Source: Lactarius indigo (taxonomy: Eukaryota > Basidiomycota > Agaricomycetes > Russulales > Russulaceae). From it: DNA of 64,000 bases. The notes beneath the pieces are model-generated. The model did no database searches. It was not told the DNA's origin and was given only the letters and a program-made list of their open reading frames with translations. The DNA is taken from positions 329,462 to 393,461 of the forward strand of contig JAFKAC010000053.1 in the NCBI GenBank assembly GCA_025766275.1, written 5' to 3'. Each line of letters begins with the position of its first letter. Position 1 is the stretch's first letter. The position numbers and the translations under genes are program-made. Below, one piece after another: positions 12,264 to 24,740 of this stretch.

Positions 12264-15120
12264 ATGACACCCCCGGATGCACTCGTTCGTTCGACATCCT
12301 CGCTCGCCCCCTCAAGCGGCCCTTCCACCGCCGTTCCGAGCGAGGCTGACCTCCCACTACCCCCAAAGCCAGAACCACGTCTGTCCTTCGGAATTCCGGT
12401 GCTCGAATCTGCCAAATTCAGACTATCACACGATGTACGTGTGCCCAGTCCCGTGTCCGCCTCGCCCTTTCCTTCTGTGCCTAACACGTGTTGTACGCAC
12501 GCCTTTTCGCAGTTTGCACGTCTCGTCAGGTCGTCCAGCTCAGTCTCCTCCAAGTCGACTCGCACAGGCGGAACTGCCGTGAGTTCATTCTAAAAAGTCT
12601 TCTCGTCGAGCCCTCCAAAACGTGTTGGTCTCTCGATGCCGTCCGCTGACTCCATTATCCTTGCTCCCACAGAGCACACACGGATCGCGCGCGGTGCCCT
12701 CAGACTATGAGAACGAGCCCCACTCTGGGCTGCCTCTTCACCCCGTCGACCTCGACCCCCACGACATGCCTCCTCTCTTCTCTGACTCTCCCCCGGACTC
12801 TCTCTCCCGTCGCGCCAAAGTGAGTTCTCCCACCCACTTCTTCCTTCACCCCGTCCCACCCCACTTACTGACTTCTCAAGTTCTATGGCTTCCTTTCACG
12901 CTCTTCCTCACGCTCCCGTTCGCGCTCCAAGAGCGACACCCGTCCCTCCGACTCTGGCTCCAATGAGAGTCCCGAACTCCCGAATGCCACCACCGCAACC
13001 ACAACCTCGACCTCCGTCACCTCCGACTCTCACCTGTCCACCGTCCCCCCGACGTTACGTCCGCTCTCGAACAATACCACCACGACCGGTGAAACTGTGA
13101 CGCCAAAGAATATGCACACACTCACCTCCCGACACAACGTACAGGCGATTCTAATCAACGACTCTGGTATCGGCGTCGATGAGCCGTCGATCACCTACGA
13201 CCGTCGGATGCCCCCTCCCCCAGTGCCCGGCCCTGCCACCACCTCCCAACGAACCTCGACCAAAGAGAAGCGCCGTTCCAAGCCGCTTTTCGGCCTCCCC
13301 GCGGCGCCTTGGTCCCGCCCGACGACTCCAAAGGACGAGCAAGTTCCGCTTCCGTCACCACCCCAAAGCCCCCGTAACCGTCCATCCAAGGTTTCAAAGA
13401 TAGAAAATTGGTTCAAACATGGTCCGTCATTCTCACTTAAATTTGATCCGGTTGCTGAGCCAACTCGCTTCGTCACTCGCAGGCACGACTTCGGCGACTC
13501 CTTCGACGTCACGTCCCGTTATCGCCGCTCCACAGCCCTTCAGACCTGCTATCTCTTCCTCCGTTCCCGCAGATCGTGCCGATGCGAGGCACCGTCCGCA
13601 CTCGACCCCACCACGCATACACCCACCCGGCGTGGAATCTTCTGATTCTGAGCGTGACGGCCGCTGCTCCCCACTGTTGGGGCTCTTTACGAGCACCCGT
13701 GGAAGGGGCAAGCAGCGCGAACAGTCGCAAGACCGCCATCCATCTAGATCCAGAAAACCCGTCGTAGGAGCACCGATGATGAGGACACGCACGGCGTCAC
13801 GCGAAGGCCCAAGCGTCCCACCCAAACCTCCCGGCGGAGCACGGTTACCAAGCTTCGAATTCGAGCGCGGTGGAGGTGCGGAAGTGCGGCGCAGCACAAG
13901 CCATAACGGGCACCACCGACGCGTGGTCGCTTCACATGGCCATGGCAACGGCAATGGACACGCACATACTCACGCGAACCACCGCGCCCGCGGACACGCG
14001 CACTCCAATTCACTTGACATACGCACCCGCGGACATTCACATAATACACATCATACCCACGCGCGCTCGCCCACTCACACGACGCACCCTGTGCGTTCAC
14101 ACACGCATCCACAGCCCAACCAGCAGCACCGCAGTACCATGTCCCCGCACGCCGCCCTCAACTCCCCGCCGCCACCGCAGGGGCCGACCGGCGCGTCCGC
14201 AGCATCACAGTCTACCGCAGGCACCGCAGCGACGAACACGACGACCGGCGCAGCGGTCACAGGCGGCACTGGCAGCTGGGGCCGTGTTGCGCGCACGATC
14301 GACTGGGTGCGTGGCGTTGGCGTGCACCCGCCCTTTGCATTCGAGAGCGCGGCCAGCAGCACGGCCAGCGCCAGCGGTGAGCGACGGCCCGGTACCGGCA
14401 GCGGCGGAGGAGGAGGAGGGGCGGATATACGCGAACGCGAACGCGATAGAGATCGCGAGCGCACGCGGAGACACGTCGTACAGACGCCGCAGGTGCCTGC
14501 TGCGCCAACACCGGCACCACCACCGGCTTCGCCTGGGAAGAGCGTCGGCTCGGGTACAACAGGCACGGGCCGCTGGGAACAGCGCGAGGTCGAGTTGGGG
14601 CTCGGGCTTACGTGGGCGCCGTCGAAGATCCGCGTGCGTGAGTGGACGCCTGGCGGTACGTTGCCCGCTCAGCTTGGTCCGGAAGGGGAGGCGCGCGCGG
14701 CGCGGGCGCAGCGCGAGATGGAGCAGCGCGTGCTGGAGCGTGATGGAGCGCGGCGCACGCGCGAACGTCTTGCGGAGTATGAGATGGGCTATGCGCGCTC
14801 GAGGTCGCGCTCGCGGAAGGATAAGGAGGTGACGGGGAGGTTTAGGGAGGTGCTTGGTGCGGAGGGGTTCGAGGCGTTCAAAAAATGTGAGTTGGTCTCA
14901 GGTTTTTTTTTTTTTTTTGTTCGAGCGCGGGCGCTGATGGTGCCGGACTTTAGATGTGCGCAGGTTCGATGCGGATATCATCCCGCTCGAGGGCGCGTCG
15001 GGCTTGCTGGGGCGCGTGGAACGCCTGCTGGATAAGGCACCTACGCGCCATGTCGGCACGCGTGAGAAGCGCGAGATGCTGGACGACTTGGTGCGGATCG
15101 TTCGCGAGAGCGAGTGGTGA
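12264..15120 (+). CDS. Low-complexity Ser/Pro/His-rich protein, function unknown
   Basis: Not recognised. Exons 12264-12434, 12513-12578, 12673-12819, 12881-13421, 13483-14886 and 14954-15120 join to 831 residues. The ATG at 12264 is the first in frame. In order the protein shows: a Ser/Pro-rich N-terminus; a short SR-type run (SRSSSRSRSRSKS) at the start of exon 4; a motif with NDSGIG; proline-rich stretches of possible SH3-binding type (for example PSVPPKPP); a His-rich segment coded by about 13890-14110 with alternating His and small residues; a highly charged RERERDRDRER run near 14430; and a conserved-looking C-terminus of about 150 residues beginning near TWAPSKIRVREW. The C-terminus, rich in Arg, Glu and Leu, looks helical. 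The fourth intron uses a GTCCGT donor. Most of the chain is probably disordered. A regulatory or scaffold role is only a guess. Confidence 0.82.
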
Positions 15121-15704
15121 TTCCCCCCTTCCGCCCCCCACTCCTGCACATGCATAACAGGACTTTGTTTCTCCATGACCCGTCATTCACTACCCTTTTA
15201 TATATCCTAATCATCTAGTTTTATAGAGTCCCCACACCACGCATTTTATGCATATCATTTCAACTTATTCCTATTCTTCATTTACATCGGCTTTTCTTGT
15301 ATCCCCCTGCCTTGAGGTAGCTAGCTCTTTTCTACAATACCGCCTCGTTATTGTGCAACTGCTTTCTTCCACCTTCCTACATACACTTTCCTTGGTTTCT
15401 TCCTCATTTCCTCGCCTTCATCGCCCCGCCTTGTTTCGCTACGTTCTTCACTTTACGACCCCCCATTCATGCTTACGCCACTTGCCCACGAGACGAATAT
15501 AGCTATGTCATGTTGCATATTGGTACTGTACGTTTTCTCTCCGTCCGTGGTCATGTTTCCTTTTTTGTGTGATTTCTTTTACCATCCCGCCTGGAATAAA
15601 CCAGGAGAGAGAAATGCTAATGTTGTTTATATCCTCTATCCATGATTCTTACATCCCGTATTCGAGTAGCTATAACTAGTATACAACAAGCAGAGAGCGA
15701 CTTG
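15121..15704. other. Convergent 3' flanks
   Basis: Space between two genes that point at each other. It is pyrimidine-rich on the plus strand, as expected for a 3' untranslated region of the upstream gene, and no gene is seen in it. Confidence 0.6.
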
Positions 15705-16573
15705 TTAAGTTGCTGGCCGCAGCGAGCGCAGTCGGTCCGCGAGGCTGCCGTCCTCCTCGCCGACGACCGAGACGCGCTCGGGTGGGGCGATGTCCGGCAC
15801 CTCCTTCGTCGCGAGGTCCTGCTGCAGCTCGATGTTCGCCTCCTCCGCCATCTGCCGCATCAGCGAGTCCACCTGGTCCTGCGGCGTCGACACTGCCGTC
15901 GTCGAGCCCATCGCGTCTTCCATGTACGACGTCTGCACGTCGAGGTCGGAGAACTGCGACTCGAACTTGTCCATCACGAGGGATATCTACACCCATGAGT
16001 ATGATGAGTTCGGCGAAGGTTGTGGAGCTGGGCACGTCACGCACACGCTCGAGGTTCATCGTCTCCATGGCTTTGTCCATCCCCTTCACGACGCTCGTCA
16101 TGTTCCCCGTCACCTGCCGCATCGTCACGGCCGTCTCGACGCGGCTGGCGACGGCGTCGATGCGGCTGGCAAGGCGGAGGAGGTTGAGCGCCTCGCTCTT
16201 CTTGCGGATCGCATTGGAGGCGTAGATCCGCGCGCCGTCATTGTTGCCCTGCTGCAGCGCCTGTATGACAATATCGATCGATTAACCCATTTTCATTGAG
16301 CCCGGGTTGTTGCGCACCTTCTTTAGCCGTGTCTTCTCCGCATTCTCGTCCTTCTGCGCCTTCTTTGCTTGTCGACTGAGCGACTTGGCCGTGAACTGCG
16401 GAAGGAAGGGGGGGTTCGGTTCAGTTTAGCGTTTCGGGCGTTGGGAAATGAAAGAAAAAGAAGTGTAATTACTTTGAGCTGGAACAGGGTCTCTTTGGGG
16501 GAGATCGATCAGATTTGGTGGGGAAATGAAGTGAAGAAGGCTGCGAAAAAAACTCACTCTCGAGGTTGCTCAT
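15705..16573 (-). CDS. DID2: ESCRT-III component CHMP1 / Did2 (Vps46)
   Basis: A small helical ESCRT-III protein that works on endosomal membranes and recruits the AAA ATPase Vps4 to disassemble ESCRT-III during multivesicular-body sorting. Exons, in transcript order, are 16573-16558, 16492-16473, 16395-16318, 16260-16045 and 15986-15705, joining to 203 residues, the family length. The N-terminus reads MSNLEKTLFQLKFTAKSL, a strong CHMP1 signature. A basic N-terminal half and an acidic C-terminal half are visible. The C-terminus ends with a MIM1-type helix ([10 protein letters not shown]) that binds the Vps4 MIT domain. The first coding exons are only 16 and 20 bases, which automatic annotation easily misses. 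A broken copy lies at 25551-26045. Confidence 0.96.
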
Positions 16574-16734
16574 GGTCAAGGTAAAGTGTTCCTAGCAAAT
16601 CACCGACGACTTGACGAAAACCGGATCGGTCATGTGACGTTGTCACAAAAGTCACCGAACTTAACGATCACGACCACAAAATGAATGGTCCGGCGGACAA
16701 ACGTCGATCAGGTCCATCACCGCTCTGAGGGACA

Positions 16735-17045
16735 TTCGCAGTTCTATAACCAGCCCCAGCCTTTTCCCCGCCCTCTCGGCTCCGATTCAGAACGAGGCCA
16801 TCATGGATGCCTCTAGGCAGAATAATCACCGTCGCGTCCTGCACCTCGCCCGCGATCGCCCGCGCAGTCAATCCTCTCGATCAGATCGAGCAACGCCTAG
16901 TGTTTCCTAGGTTGAGGCTACTGTACTGTAGCACCGCGCGTCCCGGCCCAACGCACGACCACCCGCGTCGCTGCGAATACCGACTCTAGGTACGGGTACG
17001 CACGCACGCAGCGGCAGCGCCACTCCCGGTAGCAGGCACCTGTCC
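16735..17045 (-). pseudogene. Relic of alpha/beta-hydrolase 3' exon (segment copy 1)
   Basis: Degenerate match to the C-terminal coding part of the hydrolase at 40606-41901. The stretch coding for VQDxTVxxLPRGxHD, which contains the catalytic-His loop, can still be read on the minus strand near 16800-16850. The rest is frameshifted, and no upstream exons remain. The same relic sits at the equivalent place in segment copies 2 and 3. Confidence 0.75.
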
Positions 17046-17851
17046 CACTGGAGGCGCGAGCAACCGCTGGTGCGGGGGAAAGGCTGCTACTTCGAGACGG
17101 TCCGCAAAAGTTGATGGCTTTGCTGTGCGAAGTCAACGTTCCCAGGTACATCCCTTCAGAAATTGTGGGGCCCCGCGCGCGGATCAGCTGTGCGCGCATA
17201 TGGTCCCCGTCTTATTCACTGTGTGGGCTCCATAACTGACGCTAAGCTCGGTCTGAATTGAGAATAAGTAATCGGGCTTACCCGTAAAGCGCAGCGATCG
17301 GCTGGCCCGCTGCGCAAGCAAGTACTCATACAGCCTAGCGCTGACCATTTAAAGCAAAAACAAATGCGACCCCAACTGGCCCAATGCCTTTAGCACTGAA
17401 TCGAATCTATTTCCTACAGGTCGTGGCCCTCATTCAACACAATCAACGGTCAATTATGTATGTAGGAGCTCTAAGGAGTGATGCCAGTTTGGACTGAGTG
17501 GCGATACAAACTGACCCCCACACATTCAAGTCCCTACCCAGACAACGGGATTGTAGAACCTTGATCAGTTCTAGGAAGAATTTATTTCTCGTGTACGGTG
17601 AGCATGTATGCCAGTGCGGATGCCAGAATTGACCCATAGGTAAAGCAAAACTAGTCGTACAGCACAAATACTCGACCGAGATGCGCGAAGTAGGATACGA
17701 TAAAGCTACTCATGTCGGCGGTTTGTGGATAATTATATAAAACAGAGACTTCCACTCCACGCCAACTTCCAAGACTGATAAAAAGCGCCTCCTGGTCAAT
17801 CCGTATCCTCGCAGAGTTACCAAATTATCTCATCCTCTAACAAATTCCGGC
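17046..17851. other. Conserved spacer downstream of DUF6535 gene A
   Basis: No gene is seen. The spacer is repeated, very similar, at about 26580-27352 and 34430-35153. It includes a shared stretch with GTTTGTGGATAATT followed by GAGACTTC, just downstream of the gene's stop codon. Confidence 0.55.
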
Positions 17852-20800
17852 TCAACGATCGAGGTCCTGCATCGCTGTATCTTGTGACAAACCCATCGCG
17901 CGTAGTAGTTTCTCCAACGTCTGCTGCAGTCGGTCTAATGTCTCCACCGTTTGGTCCTTGAGCCGATTCGAGTCAGGGCGCACTGCGTTCTCGACTTCCT
18001 TGTATATATTCAGCAGTACTTCCCGTTGGTCCATAGGCACATGGCGCACATCCTCGAGTTTGAACCTATCACGAAGACGGCCTACGAGCATGTAGAGCGT
18101 GTCTTGAACTATGTCTAGCATTCCTGTCGGTGTGCCCTCTGTGGTGAACAAGATATCGATCTCGCCCGACATGAGGGAAATGACCTTCTGGAAATTGATG
18201 ATGCGGAGCTGGCTAGGCGAAAGTAAATCTTCACGGTGCCCTGTGCCCAGGATAGCTGATATGCATGCCAGTTCCGCGTTTTCGGCGTGGCCACCAAGCA
18301 AAATGGGTGACTTGAAGCCATCTACCAACTTACATACGATCAAGGCACTGAAGCAGCATCCTGTCATACGGGCAGTAGGATCCTGTTCGGTCTGGAAGTG
18401 GTGGGTGATCTCTGGGCTGGCCAGCACGAGGGGGAAGTAGGACGGCAATGGACGAGAACTTTGATGATACGCCTTGCCAGAGTGCCAGAGGATCTTCAGA
18501 GACATCCGCAGACAGCTCGTGCGTACTTCTTCCGCGAGAGGCGAAGTGCTTGGTATGCATAACTCAAGGAGCTCGTGGAGACGGGATACAATGATGCGTT
18601 CTGTGTCGTTAGAAACGTTGGATAGTGCGACCGCTTGATCTGGCTGCGGTTCGGCGTTCCCCCGGTCCAGAAGCGCTTGAGAGAGGATGCCGAGCGTCTG
18701 TTGGAGTATGTCACTCGAGTCGAGCGGCACATCATCGACTTTCAAGTAGCCGAAAGAGCCCAATACGAAGAGGGCCATATTGAAAAGTTCGATGGCGCCG
18801 GGCTGGGTAAGGCAAAGCTCCACGTCATAGACCTTAGAACCAAGGACAGACGATAAGCATGCCAGTGCTCCATTGTTCTCAAGAAGGCTGCGTGCGCCGA
18901 TGTCGATCACGAGCTTGTTTACGATCAAGGCCCCAACACAACCACTTATCACCTTGTGGGAGAGGTCACCTTCCTTGCGTATGCGACGAGTGAACTCTGG
19001 GTGGGTGAAAGCGATGTAGAGGGAGGGTGACAACGGAATCGAGTTTCCGCGTTCGATGTACGCTCTTGTGAAATGCCAGAGGCTTTTCAGACACGTGTGT
19101 AACATCATTCTGCACATTTTATAGAAAAGAGGTGGGATCCCTGAAATGCATCTTCAGACTATGGAGGCAAGATCAAGACGCGAGTGCGCACCGACCTTCC
19201 GAAAGGTCCACCAAGATATCTGTGTGATCTAGCCGCATCTCTTTGTCAATGTGTTGTAGAATAGCTTGAGAGAGGATGTTGAACGTCTGTCGGATGACTT
19301 GGACCATATCTAGCACACCCGAGGTTGCGCTACCGAAGGGGAGGACGAAGATATCTTCCGTCGCGAGGATAACTGTAGTTACGATTTGGATGGCCCCTGG
19401 GTGGCTAAGCAAATGTTCCACATCACGGCTCTCTAGACCTAGGATAGACGATAGGCACGTCAACTCGTCGTCGCTGATCGGAGTTGTGCGTGAGTGGATA
19501 TCGGTTGCGAGCTTGTTTACGACCAAGGCCCCAACACAACCGCTTACCATCTTGTGGGAGAAGTCACCCTCCTTGCGTATGCGATGAGTGAACTCTGGGT
19601 GGGTGAAAGCGATGTAGAGGGAGGGTGGCAACGGAACCGAGTTTCCGCGTTCGATGTACGCTCTTGTGGAACGCCAGAGGTTTTTCAGACACGTGCGTAA
19701 CACCATTCTGCACATTTTATAGGAAAGAGGTGAAATCCCTAAAATGCATCTTCAGACTATGGAGGCAAGATCAAGACGCGAGTGCGCACTGACCTTCCGG
19801 AAGGTCCACCGAGATATCTGTGAGATCTAGCCGCATCTCTTCGTCAATGTGTTGTAGAATAGCTTGAGAGAGGATGTTGAACGTCTGTCGGATGACTTGG
19901 ACCACATCTAGCACAACCGAGGTTGCGCTACCGAAGGGGAGGACGAAGATATCTTCCGTCGCGAGGATAACTATATTTACGATTTGGATGACCCCTGGGT
20001 GGCTAAGCAAATTTTCCACATCACGGCTCTTTAGACCTAGGATAGACGATAGGCACGTCAACTCGTCGTTGCTGATCGGAGTTATGCGTGAGTGGATATC
20101 GGTTGCGAGCTCGTTTACGACCAATGCGCCGACACAACGTCCTATCATACGGACAGGGCGGTCACCTTGCTCACGAATTAGACTGGCCATCTCTGGGTTG
20201 GAAAAAATGATACAGATGTCGGATAACGAAGGTGCCGAGTTCCCGAGTTTATTGACGGCTTGTGTAAGATGCCAAAGGCCCTTCAAACACATCCGTAAAC
20301 AGCACATGTGAACCTCTTGTGTGAGAGGCAGCAAGTCCACTGTCGTGCACGTTTTAAGGAGGTCCTGGAGGCGAGATAAGAGGACGTGTCCAAACTCTCT
20401 GTCAGCAGGAACATCGGCCAAAGAGTACTCCCGAACTGATCGTAGTTCAGTCCAGTCACCCGTCGGTCGAGAGAGCCCGAGGGCACCCAGTGTTTGCTGG
20501 ATCACGTCCAGCACATCCGATGGAATTGTGTCGGGGACCAATGTGCTGACCTCGCCCAACTTGAATGAAATCATGTTTGCAAGTACGACGGCACCAGGCT
20601 GTCTAAGTAAAAGTTCCACCTCATGGTGTTCGGTATCGAGGATAGTTGATAGGCACGCAAGCTCCGCACGGGTGACTGGGGTTGTGCGTGAGTTGATGTC
20701 GGCCGCAAGTTTGTTTACGACCAACGCCCCAAAACAGTGTCCTAACACGCGGAGACTGGAGTCCTCTTCTGCCCGAACACGACGAGTGATCTCTGGACCG

Positions 20801-22477
20801 GCGAGGGTGTCCCGGAAATAAGACGGCAGCACCCGAGAAGCCCCGAGTTGATTGTATGCTTTTGCAAAAGACCACAGGCACTTCATGCAAACCCGTAGAC
20901 GGTTCTTGCGCGTCTTTTTGTCGAGGATTGATTTCTCCGGTATACACGTCTTGAAAAGATCGTATAGACGGGATCCGAAAATAGGATCCGAGTCGGTATT
21001 CGGTTGGTGGGACATAAGGGGAAGGACCGCCATTGTCGCATCTTGGACAACACGAGAGTCGAAGAATCCTGGTACTCGCGCGGCAAAGTCTTCGATCTCC
21101 TTGTCTTCATCGAGTGCCGAAAGTGTCCATTCAAGGGCACTCGTGACCACCGTTGAATCCGCTCTATAAGCGCTAAGCTCTATACTCTTTCGTATGCCTT
21201 GCAAGAACCACTGCTGACGTGTCTTGACCTGCTGTTCGAGAGCTTCCCACTTTTGGTACCAGTGAGATCCGTACACTCGTGGGTTGACCCAACTCGATAT
21301 TTTCGACAAGGATTTGCGAATTCCGATGTTGGTTTTGAGAAATACGATAACGAAGAACTGGGATATACGCCACGTAAGGCTAGACAAAGGTGTAGCATAT
21401 GGGCAATTGAGGAAGATGTTGGGTAAAATCGTCAAAATCGCGTATGCCAGAGCGAAAACCACGATGCAACTGAGGGTAGCGTACGCGACGGTTGCGTAGA
21501 TTGGGAAAAGAAAGTCGACGAGACCGGTGAAGAACAGGAATACTGATATGTGCAGGAGCGTGGGCATTGTCGCGACGGCTCGTGCCATTTCGAATCTAGT
21601 AATCCCGTCGAATATATATGCTCGCATGCGACCGCGCCTGTGAGTTGCACCGCGGCGTTGCGCGAGTTCCTGATACCGTCGGGCCCATTGTTGCATCAAT
21701 GTCGCGGAAAGCGCGCAATTCAAGCTAAGGACCAAGCTGAGAAACCATAACACATTGACTCTGACGGCGGAAGCTGTTGGCTTGAATGGCTGACTGTTCT
21801 GCGCGACAACGCTCGTGAGAGGTATCCCGTTGGAGATATTGACAAGTTGTCCAGATATTTGAGCAAGGAGTGCATTAGTCGTATCGCCGGAATCGGGGGA
21901 TAGTTTATGGTAGCTTTCGATAATGAAGGAAGCGACGGTAGCGGAGAATAGACCAGTCTTCAATATGTGGTTTAGACAGTGAACACGCACAAGAAGGAGC
22001 GGAGCGGGACTCACAAATACGAGGATTCCGTCTGTATCTCCCTTCCAACTTTCAGTTATCTGTGTGTCCTGCTTCTCTGCCTCCGTGAGGTACATCGACC
22101 AGAGCCCATCAGAAGAGTCTCCGTGGTTCTCGTCTAGCACACGAATGAGATTACAAGTTATGACTTAGGAAAGTCAACATACCACGCTGAACCACCGTGA
22201 CTGTCTTATCTGCGGTAGTTTTCCCGTCGTGACGTTCTTTGGAATTTGTAACCCGAGGCTGAGGGTCTCCGCTGGTTGAAGGCTGGGGGTCTCCGTTGGT
22301 TGGAAGCTGGGAGACCCCGCCGGTCGGAAGTTGGGGTACTTCGCTGGTTGGAGGCTGTCGGTGGAGATTTGAAGTATCCCTGGGTGAAAGATGCTCATCG
22401 ACCGAAGGTTTGGGCTGCGGACCATCATTGGTCTGAGCCTCAAGGTCCGCATCATGATATACATTGGGCGATGCCAT
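17852..22477 (-). CDS. DUF6535 membrane protein A with five C-terminal modules
   Basis: Large protein of unknown function. Exons 22477-22183, 22133-22015, 21957-19790, 19707-19192 and 19109-17852 join to 1451 residues. The start MASPNVYHDADLEAQ heads a 98-residue polar tail with Gln/Pro/Thr-rich repeats. The DUF6535 core follows (WSMYLTEAEKQD, then ESWKGDTDGILVF), with likely membrane segments near residues 139-155, 205-227, 269-290 and 296-317. After that come five copies of a module of about 190 residues: RLxDLLKTC header, CLRMCLKxLW, a GRCxGALVVNKLA block, LACLSSIL, and a final DVxQQTxxIL helix. The two inner exon borders fall just before the CLKxLW block, so exon units and modules are in register. 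Exon 4 nearly repeats sequence found in exons 3 and 5. Confidence 0.88.
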
Positions 22478-23934
22478 CTCTGAGTCTCAAATACCGTAGC
22501 GATGAGGGTTGCAGAGGGAAGAAAAATCGACGACACGATGAACCGCCAGCAGGTGAAGAGAGTTATTATTTAAATACTGTCTCCCCATACCTCTTGCGAT
22601 CGACCAACCAAATAGACCTGCATGTCAGTGATCGCCGTGCATGAATTTGTCGATTGAGACAAACCGCTACCAATAGTGATACTAATGTGATTTCCGGTGA
22701 TATGTCACTGTCCCGTGTGGACAGAAGCTCTCGCATAACTCATGGGCCTGCCGCACTCCTCGTGTCACATCCCAGCCAGTCCATTCTCCATCTGATAAAT
22801 GGCCAATATGCTTGCCTATATGCGTAAAGTTGCCGTAAACATGAAGTTGGTAGACCCTACACCGCTGAATAATCATTCAGAGAAAATCGGTACTTCGCCA
22901 GCAACTCTCCCGAAAGGTGCACATCAGTGCGGGTGTGGTCAACAGCAGGGCCAGCACGTCGTTGTCAGGGCGCGCACATCATAACTGTGAAATGAAGGGC
23001 AAGGCAACGGGTCGGGTCCGACAAGATGCGACCCCCATGCCTATACCGTGACTTTCGCACCCTCGAGCTGCTATCCGTGTTACGATTTCTGCAAATGTCA
23101 CCATCATCGTGTCCCGATGTGGGAGACCGCGTGGGCCTTGACGTTGCTGACAAGGGCTTCTGACACCTTCGATCACATCGGCAAGTGTTTCACTCCAAAA
23201 TTGTCACGCCACGCGTACACAGGCCTCAGGCCTCAATACTAGTGACGAATGATATGGTCCGCGTCCCGAAGAGGTGCACCACAAGGGCATGAGATGTTTT
23301 CGGGGAGGGGGGGGGGGGGGTCGCTGGTGCGGAAGCGTGGACGTAAGTGCCCGTCCAGGCGTGGACCGTTGCTACCTGCTACCTAATCCCTGGCCTCGCT
23401 CATCTTACCATATATCCCATTTCCATTCCTTCTACTTGCCTACGAATTCACGGCTGCACGTTATATCGCTAAAGATTCGTTCGTTTTGAAGGAGTGCCGA
23501 GAACCGAGTGTCTGTGACCTACTGATATCCTGCCGACTCAAGACGTCCGGTTGTTACCCCACCTTCATTCAACGTTAAACGTCTGCATACGAAGATTCCA
23601 TGATACCAGTGTAGGTATCAGTGTCGACTTGCGCACGCCCAAGCCCGACTCTTACAGACATACCAACCATACCAACGCAACGCCAACCCCGACTCTCACT
23701 GTCACCTACTAGCACGCACCGGCACTCCTCAGACGCCATTGTGTACCCTTGGGTCAACGCTTCACTTTGTACCCACATACTAGAGGCAGAGCCCCTCTCA
23801 GCTCTCTTATGTGACTTGACCACGTCCCCCCTTCCCAGGACCTTTACTGGGGCTGCCTCTGTTGGGTGCCAGCCCGTTGCCAGCGTGTTGCTTCTCCTAG
23901 TCCGAATACCACTCCGATAGACTCGGATACAATT
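22478..23934. other. Intergenic region, no gene seen
   Basis: Holds the presumed promoter of DUF6535 gene A (an A/T-rich TTATTTAAATA lies about 90 bases upstream of its start) and then unassigned sequence. A G homopolymer of about 13 bases occurs near 23306-23320. Short open frames are unsupported. Confidence 0.5.
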
Positions 23935-24740
23935 CTAATGTCTTGCCACACACGATACGACCAGCCTGTAATCCTCCCCCTCTAGACCCTCCCCAGCCCT
24001 GAACGCCAAGATCAAGTCATCATGTACACCTCCAGGCAAAACGAACACCGTCCCGTCCTGCACCTCCTCCACGATCACTCGCGCAGTCTCCTCAATCAGA
24101 TTGAGCAGCGCCTCGTGCTCCCCGGCGACCACCAACACCCGCTCCGCCACGTGCCTCAGCCCGCACCACCATCCGCCCGTCGCTGCAAACGCCGGCTCCA
24201 GATGCGCACGCAGCTCTGGTGTCACCCCTGGCACCACGTAGTCAGTGAACAGTCGGTACATGCATAGCGGGAGCACGTCCCGTGCAGCGTTGTGCATGTA
24301 CGATGGTGCATCAGTGCGGAACTCCATCCATGGCGACAGTAGCAGCTTTGTGCCCTCAGGAAGCTCACCTGTGAGAACCTCCGTGCCATTCGTGCAGTGC
24401 ACCTATGCCTCGTACATCTGTGCCGTCGTCAGCCCGAGCACAGACTTGAGCTCCCAGGGGGTCCGCGCGCATGTGTGCTGAGAATGTATCAGGCTGCAGT
24501 GGTGCGCGTGGCGTGGAGCCACGAGCGATCCTTGTTTTCGCGGAATTCGCCGAGTGCAAGCTACGGAACATAGAGAGTTGTAAAATAAGAACACACATCC
24601 CAAGCAGGGAATGGGAGCAAGCTAGTATAGAGTGGTACTCACGTAGAACCATGATGACTGGGGCGACTGTACCTTCTGCCATAATGTGAGCGGAGGGACG
24701 ATGTTGCCACGTCTGTACCGTGACCGTGATTGCAGACACC
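23935..24740 (-). pseudogene. Alpha/beta hydrolase pseudogene (paralogue of 40606-41901)
   Basis: A degraded copy of the hydrolase at 40606-41901. The first exon carries a one-base deletion (QKVQ followed by a shifted frame). The second exon has a TAG stop in place of the Trp codon of the YEAW motif. The sequence then jumps from LPEGTKL straight to LSPWMEF, so the HGGG oxyanion loop and the GDSAGG nucleophile elbow are both deleted. The C-terminal 120 or so codons remain open, including the GEHEALL and GVHDD catalytic loops. Many differences from the intact gene are C-to-T or G-to-A changes at CpG sites. Confidence 0.88.

Larger units (their letters stand above)
16574..22545. repeat. DUF6535 segment, copy 1 of 3
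   Basis: This stretch runs from the CHMP1 upstream region through a hydrolase relic, a unique-looking spacer and the DUF6535 gene A. Its parts recur in the same order at about 26040-31380 and about 31490-39765. Between about 17450 and 17850 the match to copies 2 and 3 is nearly base for base. CHMP1 itself is intact only here, which suggests this copy sits in the ancestral location. Confidence 0.85.

Noticed and set aside
13870..14832. A 320-codon open frame in a second plus-strand frame, with several antisense frames of 100-173 codons
   Set aside because: They lie inside the G/C-rich exon of the 831-residue protein. Low stop-codon frequency in such sequence makes long shadow frames, and none splices or shows a motif.
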